Positions 1 through 9,859 of a stretch of 50,775 nucleotides of DNA are shown piece after piece. The notes under the pieces are model-generated. The model saw only the letters and a list, made by a program, of their open reading frames with translations, ran no database searches and was not told the origin of the DNA. Position 1 is the first letter of the stretch. Each line of letters opens with the position of its first letter. A program made the translations under genes and the position numbers. The DNA comes from Candidatus Lambdaproteobacteria bacterium (GTDB taxonomy: Bacteria > SAR324 > JACQKK01): assembly GCA_016204605.1 (NCBI GenBank), contig JACQKK010000122.1, forward strand, positions 1 to 50,775, read 5' to 3'.

Positions 1-140
1 CCGATCCCTGCGCCCAGCACGACGGTCTGGTCGTTTTCGGCCCTGGCGGGGCCGGCGAACCCCAGCGTGAGCGCCGCGACGGCGAGCGTCATGGCGGCCG
101 ACCGGATTTGTCTGAGAACGGATCCGCTTGCGATGCCCAT
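1..140 (-). CDS. N-terminus of an exported protein, probably an ABC-type solute-binding protein (partial)
   Basis: The window holds only the first 46 or so residues; the gene runs off the left edge. A clear AGGAGG ribosome-binding site lies six bases before the chosen ATG (138-140). The protein begins with a Sec signal peptide: positive residues, a hydrophobic Ala/Leu run, then GPARA before the likely cleavage site and ENDQTVVLGAGI. A mature start of this kind (VVLGA followed by Ile) is common in branched-chain amino-acid-type periplasmic binding proteins, but too little is visible to be sure. It is divergent from the ThDP enzyme gene at 524, and the two may share a catabolic role; this is inference. 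Confidence 0.6.
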   Translation of the reverse strand, partial: MGIASGSVLRQIRSAAMTLAVAALTLGFAGPARAENDQTVVLGAGI

Positions 141-268
141 GGCATCCCTCCTTTGTGTTTGCTCCCTCCCCCGGCCGTGATTGGCCTGCTTTCGCCCGGA
201 CGCCGCACGTGCCGGACGTTTCCGTTGCCGAAACCCCCGAGGCAGTGTCATAACAGGCCCCGGCATCG

Positions 269-297
269 TTGTCATGCGCGACGACGGATAATAATGC
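269..297 (+). promoter_or_regulatory. Possible sigma70-type promoter for the ThDP enzyme gene
   Basis: TTGTCA (269-274) and TAATGC (292-297) are separated by 17 bases in a locally AT-richer patch upstream of the gene starting at 524. If used, the palindromic repeat at 339-410 would lie in the 5' untranslated leader. This rests on a consensus match only. Confidence 0.25.
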
Positions 298-338
298 ACG
301 TTTCGCGCCACTCCGCGGGTGGCTACGTGAGGCAAGAC

Positions 339-410
339 AACAGCAGATTTCTTGCTTCACTCGAAATGACACTTCACTGTCACCCCGAGCGAAGCGAGGG
401 GTCTGCTGTT
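339..410. repeat. Imperfect palindromic repeat element, about 72 bp
   Basis: The outer arms AACAGCAGA (339-347) and TCTGCTGTT (402-410) are perfect inverted repeats. The inner parts (TTTCTTGCTTCACTCG against CGAGCGAAGCGAGGGG) also pair, with differences that are all transitions. The arms are joined by a short ACTTCACT loop region. It resembles the short dispersed intergenic palindromes of many GC-rich bacteria. It occupies most of the 383-bp space between the divergent genes at 140 and 524. I see no second full copy in the window. Confidence 0.6.
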
Positions 411-523
411 CATGCGCCGCCCGGCGAGTGGCAGGCAAGCGACGCTCAAATCGCGACAGCAGGCAGTCCGCGGCGGTCCAAGGGCTGGCTCGCGCCACGT
501 CCAGCCACGTTCAACGAGGGCTC

Positions 524-2200
524 ATGGCCAAGACCTACAAGGGCAAGCAGATCGTGATGGACAGCCTGGTGGCCGAAGGCGTCGAGTACGTCTTCGGCAA
601 CCCGGGCACCACCGAGCTTCCGCTGGTGGACAGCCTGCTGGAGTATCCGCGGCTGAAGTACATCCTGACGCTGCAGGAGGCGGCCACGGTGATGATGGCC
701 GAGTGGTACGCCCATGCCTCGGGCAAGGTGGGGGTGGTCAACCTGCACATCGCGCCGGGGCTCGGCAACGGGCTGGGCATGCTCTACAACGCGCAGCGCG
801 GCAACACGCCGATGGTGATCACGGCCGGCCAGCACGACACGGGCTTCCGCCTGCGCGACCCCATCCTGTACGGCGACCTGGTGGCGATGGCGGCGCCGCT
901 GACCAAGTGGGCCGTCCAGGCGGAAAGCGCAGACGAGCTGCCGCTGATCATGCACCGCGCGTTTCAGATCGCGCGGGAGGAGCCGCTCGGGCCGGTGTTC
1001 GTCTCGCTCCCCATGAACGTGATGGAGCAGGAGACCAAGAACCCGCCCCTGCCCCCGGCCCGCCTCTACCGCTGCATCCCGCCGGACCCGGCCGGGCTGG
1101 CCGCGGCGGTGGATCTGCTCTTGCAGGCGCGGCGGCCGGCGATCCTCTGCGGCGACGGCGTGGCCCGCTCCAGGGCCCAGGACGAGCTGGTGGCCGTGGC
1201 GGAGTTCCTCGGCGCGTCGGTCTGGAACGAGTGCTTCCACAAGAGCATGAACTTCCCCAACACGTCGGTGCACTACCGGGAGCGCATGCCGGCCGAGCAC
1301 ATCGCCATCCGCCAGGCGCTCCGCGATGCGGACGCCGTGCTGATGGTGGGCGGCCGCTTCTTCGAGGAGATCTGGAACACGCCCGTGGCGCCCTTCCCGG
1401 AGGAGGCGGCGCTGATCCAGATTCAGCCCGCCGCCCGGCGGCTCGCGGAGAACTTCAGCGTGCACGTGGGCATGCAGGCCGATCCCAAGGCCGCCCTGGC
1501 CGCGCTGCTCGAGGGGCTGCGCGCCGGCGCCGACGAGCCCTTCCGCAAGGCGGCGGCGGAGCGCTGCGCCCGACTGGCGACCCTGAAGGTCGAGGAGCGC
1601 AAACGCCAGGACGCCCGCGCGCAGCAGTCCTGGCACGGCGTCCCCATCTCGACGGCTCGGCTGATGGCCGCCGTGAAGGAGGCGCTGCCGCCCGACGCGA
1701 TCGTGGGCAACGAGACCGTCACCGGCGCCGCGGACCTGATGCGCACGCTCGAGTTCCGGGGGCCCGACGACTACTACTCGAACAAGGGCGGGGGCATCGG
1801 CCAGGCGCTGCCGGGGGGGATCGGCCTCAAGCTCGCCCATCCCGACCGGCCGGTGATCGCGCTCTCCGGCGACGGCTCGTCGCTGTATACGATCCAGTCT
1901 CTCTGGACGGCGGCCCACCACCGCATCCCGGTGGTGTTCGTGATCCTCCACAACCGCACCTACCGCATCCTCAAGCTGAACATGAACCGCTACCGCAAGG
2001 ATGCCGGCATCGGCGGCGAGCGGGGCTACCCCCACCTGGACCTCGCCGACCCCGACGTGGGCTACGTCAAGGTGGCCGAGGGCTTCGGGCTGGGGGCGCG
2101 GCGGGTCACCCAGCCCGACGAGATCGTGCCGGCCCTGCGCGAGGCGTTCGCGTCGGGTCGGCCCTACCTGGTCGAGGCGGTCATCGATGGACGGCTATAG
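524..2200 (+). CDS. Thiamine diphosphate-dependent 2-oxoacid decarboxylase, benzoylformate decarboxylase-like
   Basis: The product is 558 aa, the usual length for the ThDP enzyme superfamily. The N-terminal domain has FGNPGTTELP (24-33), the cofactor-activating Glu52 in LQEAATV, and NLHIAPGLGNGLG with His75. That last segment matches benzoylformate decarboxylase (NLHSAAGTGN, catalytic His70) better than acetolactate synthase. The position of the decarboxylase's Ser26 is Thr29 here. The C-terminal ThDP motif starts GDGSSLYTIQSLW and ends near HNRTYR. The ATG at 524 follows GAGGG closely; the open frame extends further upstream but only the part from MAKTYKG looks like protein. By homology it cleaves an aromatic or branched 2-oxoacid non-oxidatively in the cytoplasm; the substrate is unknown. 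The neighbouring divergent gene encodes an exported binding protein. Confidence 0.85.
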   Translation: MAKTYKGKQIVMDSLVAEGVEYVFGNPGTTELPLVDSLLEYPRLKYILTLQEAATVMMAEWYAHASGKVGVVNLHIAPGLGNGLGMLYNAQRGNTPMVITAGQHDTGFRLRDPILYGDLVAMAAPLTKWAVQAESADELPLIMHRAFQIAREEPLGPVFVSLPMNVMEQETKNPPLPPARLYRCIPPDPAGLAAAVDLLLQARRPAILCGDGVARSRAQDELVAVAEFLGASVWNECFHKSMNFPNTSVHYRERMPAEHIAIRQALRDADAVLMVGGRFFEEIWNTPVAPFPEEAALIQIQPAARRLAENFSVHVGMQADPKAALAALLEGLRAGADEPFRKAAAERCARLATLKVEERKRQDARAQQSWHGVPISTARLMAAVKEALPPDAIVGNETVTGAADLMRTLEFRGPDDYYSNKGGGIGQALPGGIGLKLAHPDRPVIALSGDGSSLYTIQSLWTAAHHRIPVVFVILHNRTYRILKLNMNRYRKDAGIGGERGYPHLDLADPDVGYVKVAEGFGLGARRVTQPDEIVPALREAFASGRPYLVEAVIDGRL

Positions 2201-2286
2201 CGGGACGCGCGACGCGGTGGCCGGGGAGGCGGTGGGAAACCGCTCCGCGTGCTCCACCACGCGACGCGGGTCGCTTACGGGGGTAG

Positions 2287-2360
2287 GGCGAGCGATGGGG
2301 GTCGAACCCACGACACCCGGATCCACAATCCGGTGCTCTGCCAGCTGAGCTACGCTCGCC
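2287..2360 (-). tRNA. trnH: tRNA-His (anticodon GTG)
   Basis: The minus strand folds as a cloverleaf. The acceptor stem GCGAGCG/CGCTCGC is preceded by the extra 5' G (position -1, base 2360) that marks tRNA-His, and this G pairs with discriminator C73 (2287). The anticodon stem CCGGA/TCCGG encloses TTGTGGA, with the anticodon at 2324-2326. The T arm is GTGGGTTCGACCCCC. The 3' CCA is not encoded: the sequence after C73 reads C-T-A. The divergent gene 220 bp away encodes an RNase Z-like protein, the kind of enzyme that matures CCA-less tRNA precursors. Confidence 0.95.
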
Positions 2361-2583
2361 GTCGGAACGCGCCGGGCGGCCCCGGTCGGAAACCAGGGCG
2401 CCCTGCCATGCCGCGACGGGTGGCGCCACCGGATCGCGCGCCGGTGCGCCGAAAAGGCGGGCAACGGCCACTGTGGCCCGAATCGGCCGGGAAAGCAAGC
2501 CTTGGTTGTCCGGTCGGAAGGCCGGTGCTACCCTGCCGGCCAGGAGCCGCCGCACTGCACCCCGAGCAGGGGCCTGCCCCCGC

Positions 2584-3456
2584 ATGACCGCGCCGCATCA
2601 CAACCCGGGCCATCCGATCCAGTTGCAGTTGGGTCAGGAGAGCATCACGGCGTTTTCGATCTCGGGGCTGGCCACCTACGCCCTCGTGCCCGGATTGAAC
2701 TGCGCGTTCGACATGGGCGAATGCCTGCTCGATGCCGTGCCGCTCGAGCGGGTGTTCCTCACCCACGCCCATGGCGACCACTCCCGCTGCCTGCTGCGGC
2801 ACGAGTCGTTGCGGCGGCTGCTGGGCATGGGCCCCGCCACCTACTACATTCCCCGCCAGACCCTCGAGGGCTTCCGCGGGCTGGCGCTGGCCTGGAAGGC
2901 GCTCGAGAACGTGCGCGAGGCGAACTTCGAGATGCCGCGCTTCGCGCCGCTGGCCGCCGGGGAGAGCGTGTGGCTCAACCGGCAGCTCGCCGCCCGCGCC
3001 TTCGCGGTCAGCCACACCCTGCCCTCGCTCGGCTACACCCTGTTCGACGTGCGCAAGAAGCTGAAGCCGGAGTTCCAGGCGCGCACCGGCCCGGAGCTGG
3101 CGCAGTTGCGCAGGCAGGGGGTGCCGTTCGAGGAGGAGCAGTGGCTGCCGCGCCTGACCTTCATCGGCGACAGCACCATCGACACGCTTTACCGCGAGCG
3201 CCACATCGGGCAGTCGCGCATCCTGTTCCTCGAGCTGACCTACCTGATGGAGGAGGAGCGGGAGCTGGCCCGCAAGCGCGGCCACACCCACCTCGACGAT
3301 CTGCTGGCGTTCCTGCAGGAATGTCCCGACGTCTTGCAGAACGAACACATCGTGCTCAAGCACTTCAGCATGCGCTACGAGCGCCGGCTGATCCTGAGCG
3401 TGCTCAAGGCGCGCCTGCCCAAGACCCTGCTCGACCGCGTGCACATCCTGATCTGA
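2584..3456 (+). CDS. Metallo-beta-lactamase-fold protein, ribonuclease Z-like
   Basis: The product is 290 aa. The metal-binding signature THAHGDH (His61, His63, Asp65, His66) follows a short N-terminal beta region. Further on come FIGDST, with the bridging-Asp type motif, then GHTHLDD and LKHFSMRY. These last two resemble the GHst.. and HfS.RY motifs of RNase Z, the endonuclease that cuts tRNA precursors after the discriminator base. I chose the ATG at 2584 over upstream in-frame GTG codons because MTAPHHNPG is the first protein-like stretch. The ribosome-binding site is weak. The gene is divergent from tRNA-His and convergent with the antiporter gene at 3591. A different MBL hydrolase activity is possible. 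Confidence 0.75.
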   Translation: MTAPHHNPGHPIQLQLGQESITAFSISGLATYALVPGLNCAFDMGECLLDAVPLERVFLTHAHGDHSRCLLRHESLRRLLGMGPATYYIPRQTLEGFRGLALAWKALENVREANFEMPRFAPLAAGESVWLNRQLAARAFAVSHTLPSLGYTLFDVRKKLKPEFQARTGPELAQLRRQGVPFEEEQWLPRLTFIGDSTIDTLYRERHIGQSRILFLELTYLMEEERELARKRGHTHLDDLLAFLQECPDVLQNEHIVLKHFSMRYERRLILSVLKARLPKTLLDRVHILI

Positions 3457-3483
3457 CGGGCGGCAGCCTCCGGGCCGCGCCTC

Positions 3484-3590
3484 GCGCCTCCTTCGGCTGC
3501 GCTCAGGACAGGCTTCGAGATGCGCTCCGCTTTGCTCCGCGCTCCTCGGGGAGGCGGAAGCTTTCACACTCTTTCGAACGCAACCCGGTA
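3484..3590 (+). repeat. Dispersed hairpin repeat, copy A (partial)
   Basis: Bases 3513-3552 match the right half of copies C (46668-46773) and D (50186-50292), including the shared GCTCCGCTTTGCTCCGCGCT. The left half is replaced by another GC-rich segment ending CTCAGGACAGG. The tail TCGAACGC...GGTATCAG resembles the tail of copy C and runs into the stop codon (TCA, 3591-3593) of the minus-strand antiporter gene. It lies between two convergent genes, so a terminator role is plausible. Confidence 0.6.
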
Positions 3591-5309
<1,719 letters not shown>

Positions 5310-5541
5310 GTCTGCACCGGCTCAGGGTTCCGCCCCTGCGCGGGCGGCGCAGGGGCGCGCAGGAACAGCTTGACGGACCGCGTGGGGCAGGCGCACGGGG
5401 GCGCAATCGCATCGAAAGACGGAGGGGCGGCGTCGCGCGTCGAGGTCCGACCGGCCGCCGCGGGCAGTCTTCCGACCCGCCGGCAATCGCCCGGCGCCGG
5501 CGCGCCGCCGGCCGCGCGCGGGTACGGAAGACCCGCACCGG

Positions 5542-8500
5542 CTAGGCCGCGCGCGCGGCGGGCTCCCGGGCGGCGGAGCCCGGGCGTCTCCTCCAGATGC
5601 GCCAGGTGCGCCAGTTCTGGAGGTCGTCCATCAACGTGTAGATTACCGGCACCACCACCAGCGTCAAGAGCGTGGAGGTGATCAGGCCGCCGATCACGGC
5701 CATGGCCATGGGTCCGCGGGATTCGCTGCCTTCCCCCGTGCCCAGGGCGATGGGCAGCATCCCGAAGATCATGGCGAAAGTAGTCATCAGGATCGGGCGC
5801 AGCCGGATCGGCCCGGCCTTGAGCAGGGCCGCGTTGCGCTCCATCCCGTCGCGGTGGCGCAAGGTGTTGGTGTAATCCACCAGCAGGATGGCGTTCTTGG
5901 TGACCAGCCCCATCAGCATGATGAAGCCGATCATGGTGAAGATGCTGATGGTCATCTTCGCCAGGGCCAGGGCCCCGAAGGCGCCCACCGCCGAGAGCGG
6001 CAGCGCCAGCATGATCGTCAGCGGGTGCAGGAAGCTTTCGAACTGGGCGGCGAGCACCATGTACACCATGATCACCGCCAGGAACAGCGCGAACAGCAGG
6101 TAGCCGAACGACTCGCGCATCACATCGGCCATGCCGGCGAAGCCGGAGGTGTACCCTGGCGCAAGATCGAGCTCCTTCACCATCCCGCCCACCTCCGTGA
6201 TGGCCTCACCCAGCACCCGCTGGTTGCGGTCCAGGTTGGCGAGCACGGTGATCTGGCGGGCGCGGTTGTAGCGGTTAATCTGCACCGGCCCGCCCGCCGC
6301 CTGCACCCGGGCCACGCTCTGCAGCCGCACCAGCTCGCCGCGCTGGGTGCGCACGGAGAGCCGGTCGATATCCTCCGGGCGGTTGCGGTAGGTCTCCGCC
6401 AGCCGGAGGCTCACGTCGTACCGGTCGCCCTGGGCGCGGAACTTGGAGACGTCCACGCCGCCGATCAGGGCGCGCACGGTGGTGGCGACGGAGATGGGAC
6501 TGACGCCCAGGTCGCCCGCCTCGTTGCGCTTCACGTAGACATCGAGCTCCGGCTTGCCCTTCTCGTAACTCGTGTCCACATCCAGGTAGGCGCCGGACTC
6601 GCGCATCTTCGCCGTCAGGCGCGCGGCGTAGCGTTCGAGCTGCTCCAGCTCCCGGCCGCGCAGCTCGACCATCAGGTCCGCATTGGCGTGGCCCCCGCCG
6701 CCGATGCGCGGTACGACCCCGACGCTGATCCTGGCGTCCGGGATGGAGGCGAGCTGTTCCCGCGCCCACCCCATCGCGGCGGTCTGGCCGAGCGTGCGCT
6801 CGGCCTTGGGCACCATCTTGACGTACATGCTGCCCTCGTTGACCCGCTGCAGGTTATCCGCGCCGATGGTGTAGTAGGTGTAGGCGAGCCAGGGCTGGCC
6901 GACGAGCTTCTGGCGCACGGTCTCGAGAATGCGGCTGGTGGCCTGCAGCGAGGCGCCGAGCGGCGCCTTGACCTGGATGCCGAACTCGCTCGAGTCCTCG
7001 GCGGGGATGAACTCGCTCGGCAAACGACGCGCCACCAGCAGCGCGCCGGCCATCACCACCACGGCCACCAGCACCGTCACCGCCCGCCAGTTGAGCGCCG
7101 CGCGCAGCAGCGCGCCGTAGCCCGCATCGAGGGCGTCGAGCACCCGCCCGCTGACCCGGTAGAGCCAACTGTGCTTCGGCTCGTGGTGCAGGAAGCGCGA
7201 GGCCAGCATCGGCACCACCGTGAACGCCACGAACAGGCTGATCGATACGGCGAAGGTCACCGTCAGCCCGAACTGGTAGAAGAACCGGCCGATGATCCCC
7301 TTCATGAAGGCCACCGGGAGGAACACGGCCACGATCGAGAGCGTGATCGCCAGCGCGGCCAGCCCGATCTCCGCCGTGCCGAAGCCGGCCGCCTCCCGGG
7401 GCGGCTTGCCCTCCTCGACGTGCCTGAAGATGTTCTCCACCACCACGATCGCGTCGTCGATCAGCAGCCCGATCGAGAGCGAGAGCGCAAGCATGGTGAG
7501 GTTGTTCATGGTGAACCCCATCCACTGCATCAGCGCGAAGGTGGAGATGACGCTGGTGGGGATGGCGATGGCGCTGATGAGGGTGATGCGCAGGTTCCGC
7601 AGGAACACCCACACGATGAACACCGCCAGCAGGCCGCCCACCACCAGGTGGAACTGGATCTCGCGGATCGAGTGCTCGATGAACACCGAGAGATCCTGGG
7701 CGATCTCCATGCCGATGCCCTGGGGCCCCAGCTCCTTGCGCAGCCGCTCCACCTCGGCCTTGATGCCCTTGGCCACCTCGACGGTGTTGGTGCCCGACTG
7801 CCGGCGCACCTGCAGCGCGATGGCGCGGGTGTCGTTCAGGCGGGCCATGCTGCGCTCCTCCTCCAGCCCGTCCTCGACCCGGCCGATATCGCGCACGCGC
7901 ACGGGGGCGCCTCCGCGCCAGGCCACCACCATCTCGCTGAACTGACGCGCCGAGTCGAACTCGGCCCGGGTCTTGACGGCGTACTCGCGCAGGCCGCTTT
8001 CCACCCGGCCGCCGGGCACCTCGACGTGCTCCGTGCGCAGGGCCTGCTCGATGTCCTGCACGGCGAGCCGGTAGCCCTCGAGCTTGTTGCGGTCCAGCCA
8101 GAGCCACATGTTGCGCTGGCGCCCGCCGACCAGCTTCACCTGCCCCACGTTACGCACGCGCTGGAGCCGCTCCTTGATGACCTTGTCGGCGATGTACGTC
8201 AGCTCCCGGATCGGCTTGTCGCCGGAGACCACCACCGAGAGGATCGGCGCCGCATCGACATCGAACTTCTCCACCACCGGCTCGTGCAGATCCTGCGGCA
8301 ACTGGGAGCGAATGGTGCCCAGCCGTGCCTGGATCTCCTGGTAAGCCACGTCGACGTTCTTCTCGAGCTCGAAGCTGACGACGACCTGGGAGACGCTGTC
8401 GGCGCTGGTCGAGCGCAGCTCCTTGATCCCCGAGATGGAGGAGACGGCCTCCTCGATAGGGTCGGTCACCGTGGTCTCGACCGTCTCCGGGTCGGCGCCG

Positions 8501-8655
8501 GGCAGCACCGCAACGATCGTGACGCCGGGGATCTCCACCTTGGGGAACAGATCGACCCCGATCTGGCGGAAGGAGATGATCCCGAACAGCACGAGCGCCA
8601 GGATCACCATGGTGGCGAACACCGGGCGCTTGATCGAGGTGTCGGAGAGAATCAT
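5542..8655 (-). CDS. RND efflux pump inner-membrane transporter, HAE1-type
   Basis: The product is 1037 aa from MILSDTSIKRPVFATM, the standard N-terminus of hydrophobe/amphiphile RND pumps. An upstream ATG at 8691 would add 12 residues that lack homology character. The expected two halves are present, each with one transmembrane helix, a large periplasmic loop and a helical bundle. Family motifs include GIGVDLFPKVEIPG-like sequence after helix 1, GLLIDDAIVVVENI in helix 4, and FMLMGLVTKNAILLVDYTN in the second half. It is the last gene of the tetR-omf-mfp-rnd operon; its partner adaptor ends 62 bp upstream. It exports an unknown organic substrate from membrane or periplasm, driven by the proton gradient. 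Confidence 0.93.
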   Translation of the reverse strand: MILSDTSIKRPVFATMVILALVLFGIISFRQIGVDLFPKVEIPGVTIVAVLPGADPETVETTVTDPIEEAVSSISGIKELRSTSADSVSQVVVSFELEKNVDVAYQEIQARLGTIRSQLPQDLHEPVVEKFDVDAAPILSVVVSGDKPIRELTYIADKVIKERLQRVRNVGQVKLVGGRQRNMWLWLDRNKLEGYRLAVQDIEQALRTEHVEVPGGRVESGLREYAVKTRAEFDSARQFSEMVVAWRGGAPVRVRDIGRVEDGLEEERSMARLNDTRAIALQVRRQSGTNTVEVAKGIKAEVERLRKELGPQGIGMEIAQDLSVFIEHSIREIQFHLVVGGLLAVFIVWVFLRNLRITLISAIAIPTSVISTFALMQWMGFTMNNLTMLALSLSIGLLIDDAIVVVENIFRHVEEGKPPREAAGFGTAEIGLAALAITLSIVAVFLPVAFMKGIIGRFFYQFGLTVTFAVSISLFVAFTVVPMLASRFLHHEPKHSWLYRVSGRVLDALDAGYGALLRAALNWRAVTVLVAVVVMAGALLVARRLPSEFIPAEDSSEFGIQVKAPLGASLQATSRILETVRQKLVGQPWLAYTYYTIGADNLQRVNEGSMYVKMVPKAERTLGQTAAMGWAREQLASIPDARISVGVVPRIGGGGHANADLMVELRGRELEQLERYAARLTAKMRESGAYLDVDTSYEKGKPELDVYVKRNEAGDLGVSPISVATTVRALIGGVDVSKFRAQGDRYDVSLRLAETYRNRPEDIDRLSVRTQRGELVRLQSVARVQAAGGPVQINRYNRARQITVLANLDRNQRVLGEAITEVGGMVKELDLAPGYTSGFAGMADVMRESFGYLLFALFLAVIMVYMVLAAQFESFLHPLTIMLALPLSAVGAFGALALAKMTISIFTMIGFIMLMGLVTKNAILLVDYTNTLRHRDGMERNAALLKAGPIRLRPILMTTFAMIFGMLPIALGTGEGSESRGPMAMAVIGGLITSTLLTLVVVPVIYTLMDDLQNWRTWRIWRRRPGSAAREPAARAA

Positions 8656-8717
8656 GGCGGGTTCCCGTAACGTGGCGTGTACTGCGCGCATTCAGTCGAC
8701 GTGGTCTGCCGACGGCC

Positions 8718-9842
8718 TCAGCCCTGCGCGGGCACCCAGACCCGCTCGCCGGGGCGCAGGCCGCTCTTGATCTCCGCGCTCTGTTCGGTGAGCAGGCCCA
8801 CCTGCACGCGGCGCGACGCGGCCTTGCCGCCCTGGTTCACCTGCACCTGCCAGCCCTGCTCGCCTTCGGCCAGCGCCCCGCGCGGGACGACCAGGGCGTC
8901 GCCGATCTCGCGCTCGACCACCTGCACGCGCACCAGCATGCCGGGCTTGTAGGCGAGGCGCCCGTTGTCGATCAGCGCCTGGCAGCGGAAGGTGCGGGTG
9001 GCGGGATCGATCACCGGGAAGATCAGCCCGATCCGCGCCGCGGCCCGCCCGGCGGAGGCGCCCGCCACGTCGAAGTAGAGGGGCGTGCCCACCCGCACCC
9101 GCGCCAGCATCTCCTGGGGCAGCGCGAACTCCAGCCGCAACGTCTGCACCTCCTGCAGCTCGAGCAGGGGCATGATCGGCGCCGCGGTCACCGCTTCCCC
9201 GGGATCGACCATGCGCCGCGTCACCACCGCCGCGAACGGCGCGCGCACCCGCGTCTCCGCGAAGCGCTGCTCGGAGTATTTCAAGGCGAAGCTCGCTTCG
9301 GCGACGCGGGCCAGGGCCAAGTCGTGGGCGGCCTGGGCATCGTCGAACAGCTTGCGCGGCACCGAGGGCGCCTCGCCGGCGGGCTTCTCGTACAGGCCGC
9401 GCATGCGTTCGAGGTTGCGCTCCGCCTCGCGCAGGGCCACCTGCGCCTGCTGCAGGCCGGCCTTGCGCTGGGCCAGCTCGATCTCGAAGAACTCCGGCTC
9501 CAGCCGCACCAGCTCCTGATGGGCCTTCACGCGATCGCCCACATCCACCAGCACCCTGCCCACGCGCCCGGAGACCTGGGCGCCCACGCGGACGGTCTGG
9601 CGGGCCAGGAAGGTGCCCACGGCCGGAAAGAGCTGCTCGAGCTTGCCCTGGGCGGCGGCCACCCACTCGCCCGGGCCTAGCGCCTGCGCCCGGGCGGGGG
9701 CGCCCCACCCCGCCAACAGTCCGAGCGCGAGCATCGCTGCCGCGATCAGGCGCGCTGTGGGCAGGGCCAGCGGTCTGCGGCCCCCGGCTAGGGAGCGTCG
9801 CGGCGCTCCTCTCGCGCGGAGACCCGGGGTTGAGATGCACAT
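8718..9842 (-). CDS. RND periplasmic adaptor (membrane fusion protein)
   Basis: The product is 374 aa. The ATG at 9842 has AGGAG five bases upstream and is preferred. A GTG at 9863 that would overlap the previous stop as GTGA is an alternative. After a basic leader and a hydrophobic signal segment (LIAAAMLALGLLAGWG, then APARA), the protein has the usual adaptor order. First is a lipoyl half-motif (VGAQVSGRVGRVLVDVGDRVKAHQEL), then a coiled-coil hairpin of Glu/Arg/Ala-rich heptads. The second lipoyl half (RVRAPFAAVVTRRMVDPGEAV) and the beta-barrel with DPATRTFRCQA follow. It links the inner-membrane pump to the TolC-like channel encoded directly upstream. Confidence 0.92.
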   Translation of the reverse strand: MCISTPGLRARGAPRRSLAGGRRPLALPTARLIAAAMLALGLLAGWGAPARAQALGPGEWVAAAQGKLEQLFPAVGTFLARQTVRVGAQVSGRVGRVLVDVGDRVKAHQELVRLEPEFFEIELAQRKAGLQQAQVALREAERNLERMRGLYEKPAGEAPSVPRKLFDDAQAAHDLALARVAEASFALKYSEQRFAETRVRAPFAAVVTRRMVDPGEAVTAAPIMPLLELQEVQTLRLEFALPQEMLARVRVGTPLYFDVAGASAGRAAARIGLIFPVIDPATRTFRCQALIDNGRLAYKPGMLVRVQVVEREIGDALVVPRGALAEGEQGWQVQVNQGGKAASRRVQVGLLTEQSAEIKSGLRPGERVWVPAQG

Positions 9843-9859
9843 GGCGGCTCCTGAGGGGG

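Noticed and set aside
5854..8670. 938-codon plus-strand frame antisense to the RND pump
   Set aside because: His/Asp/Gln-rich low-information sequence that mirrors the pump gene; no start signal and no domain.
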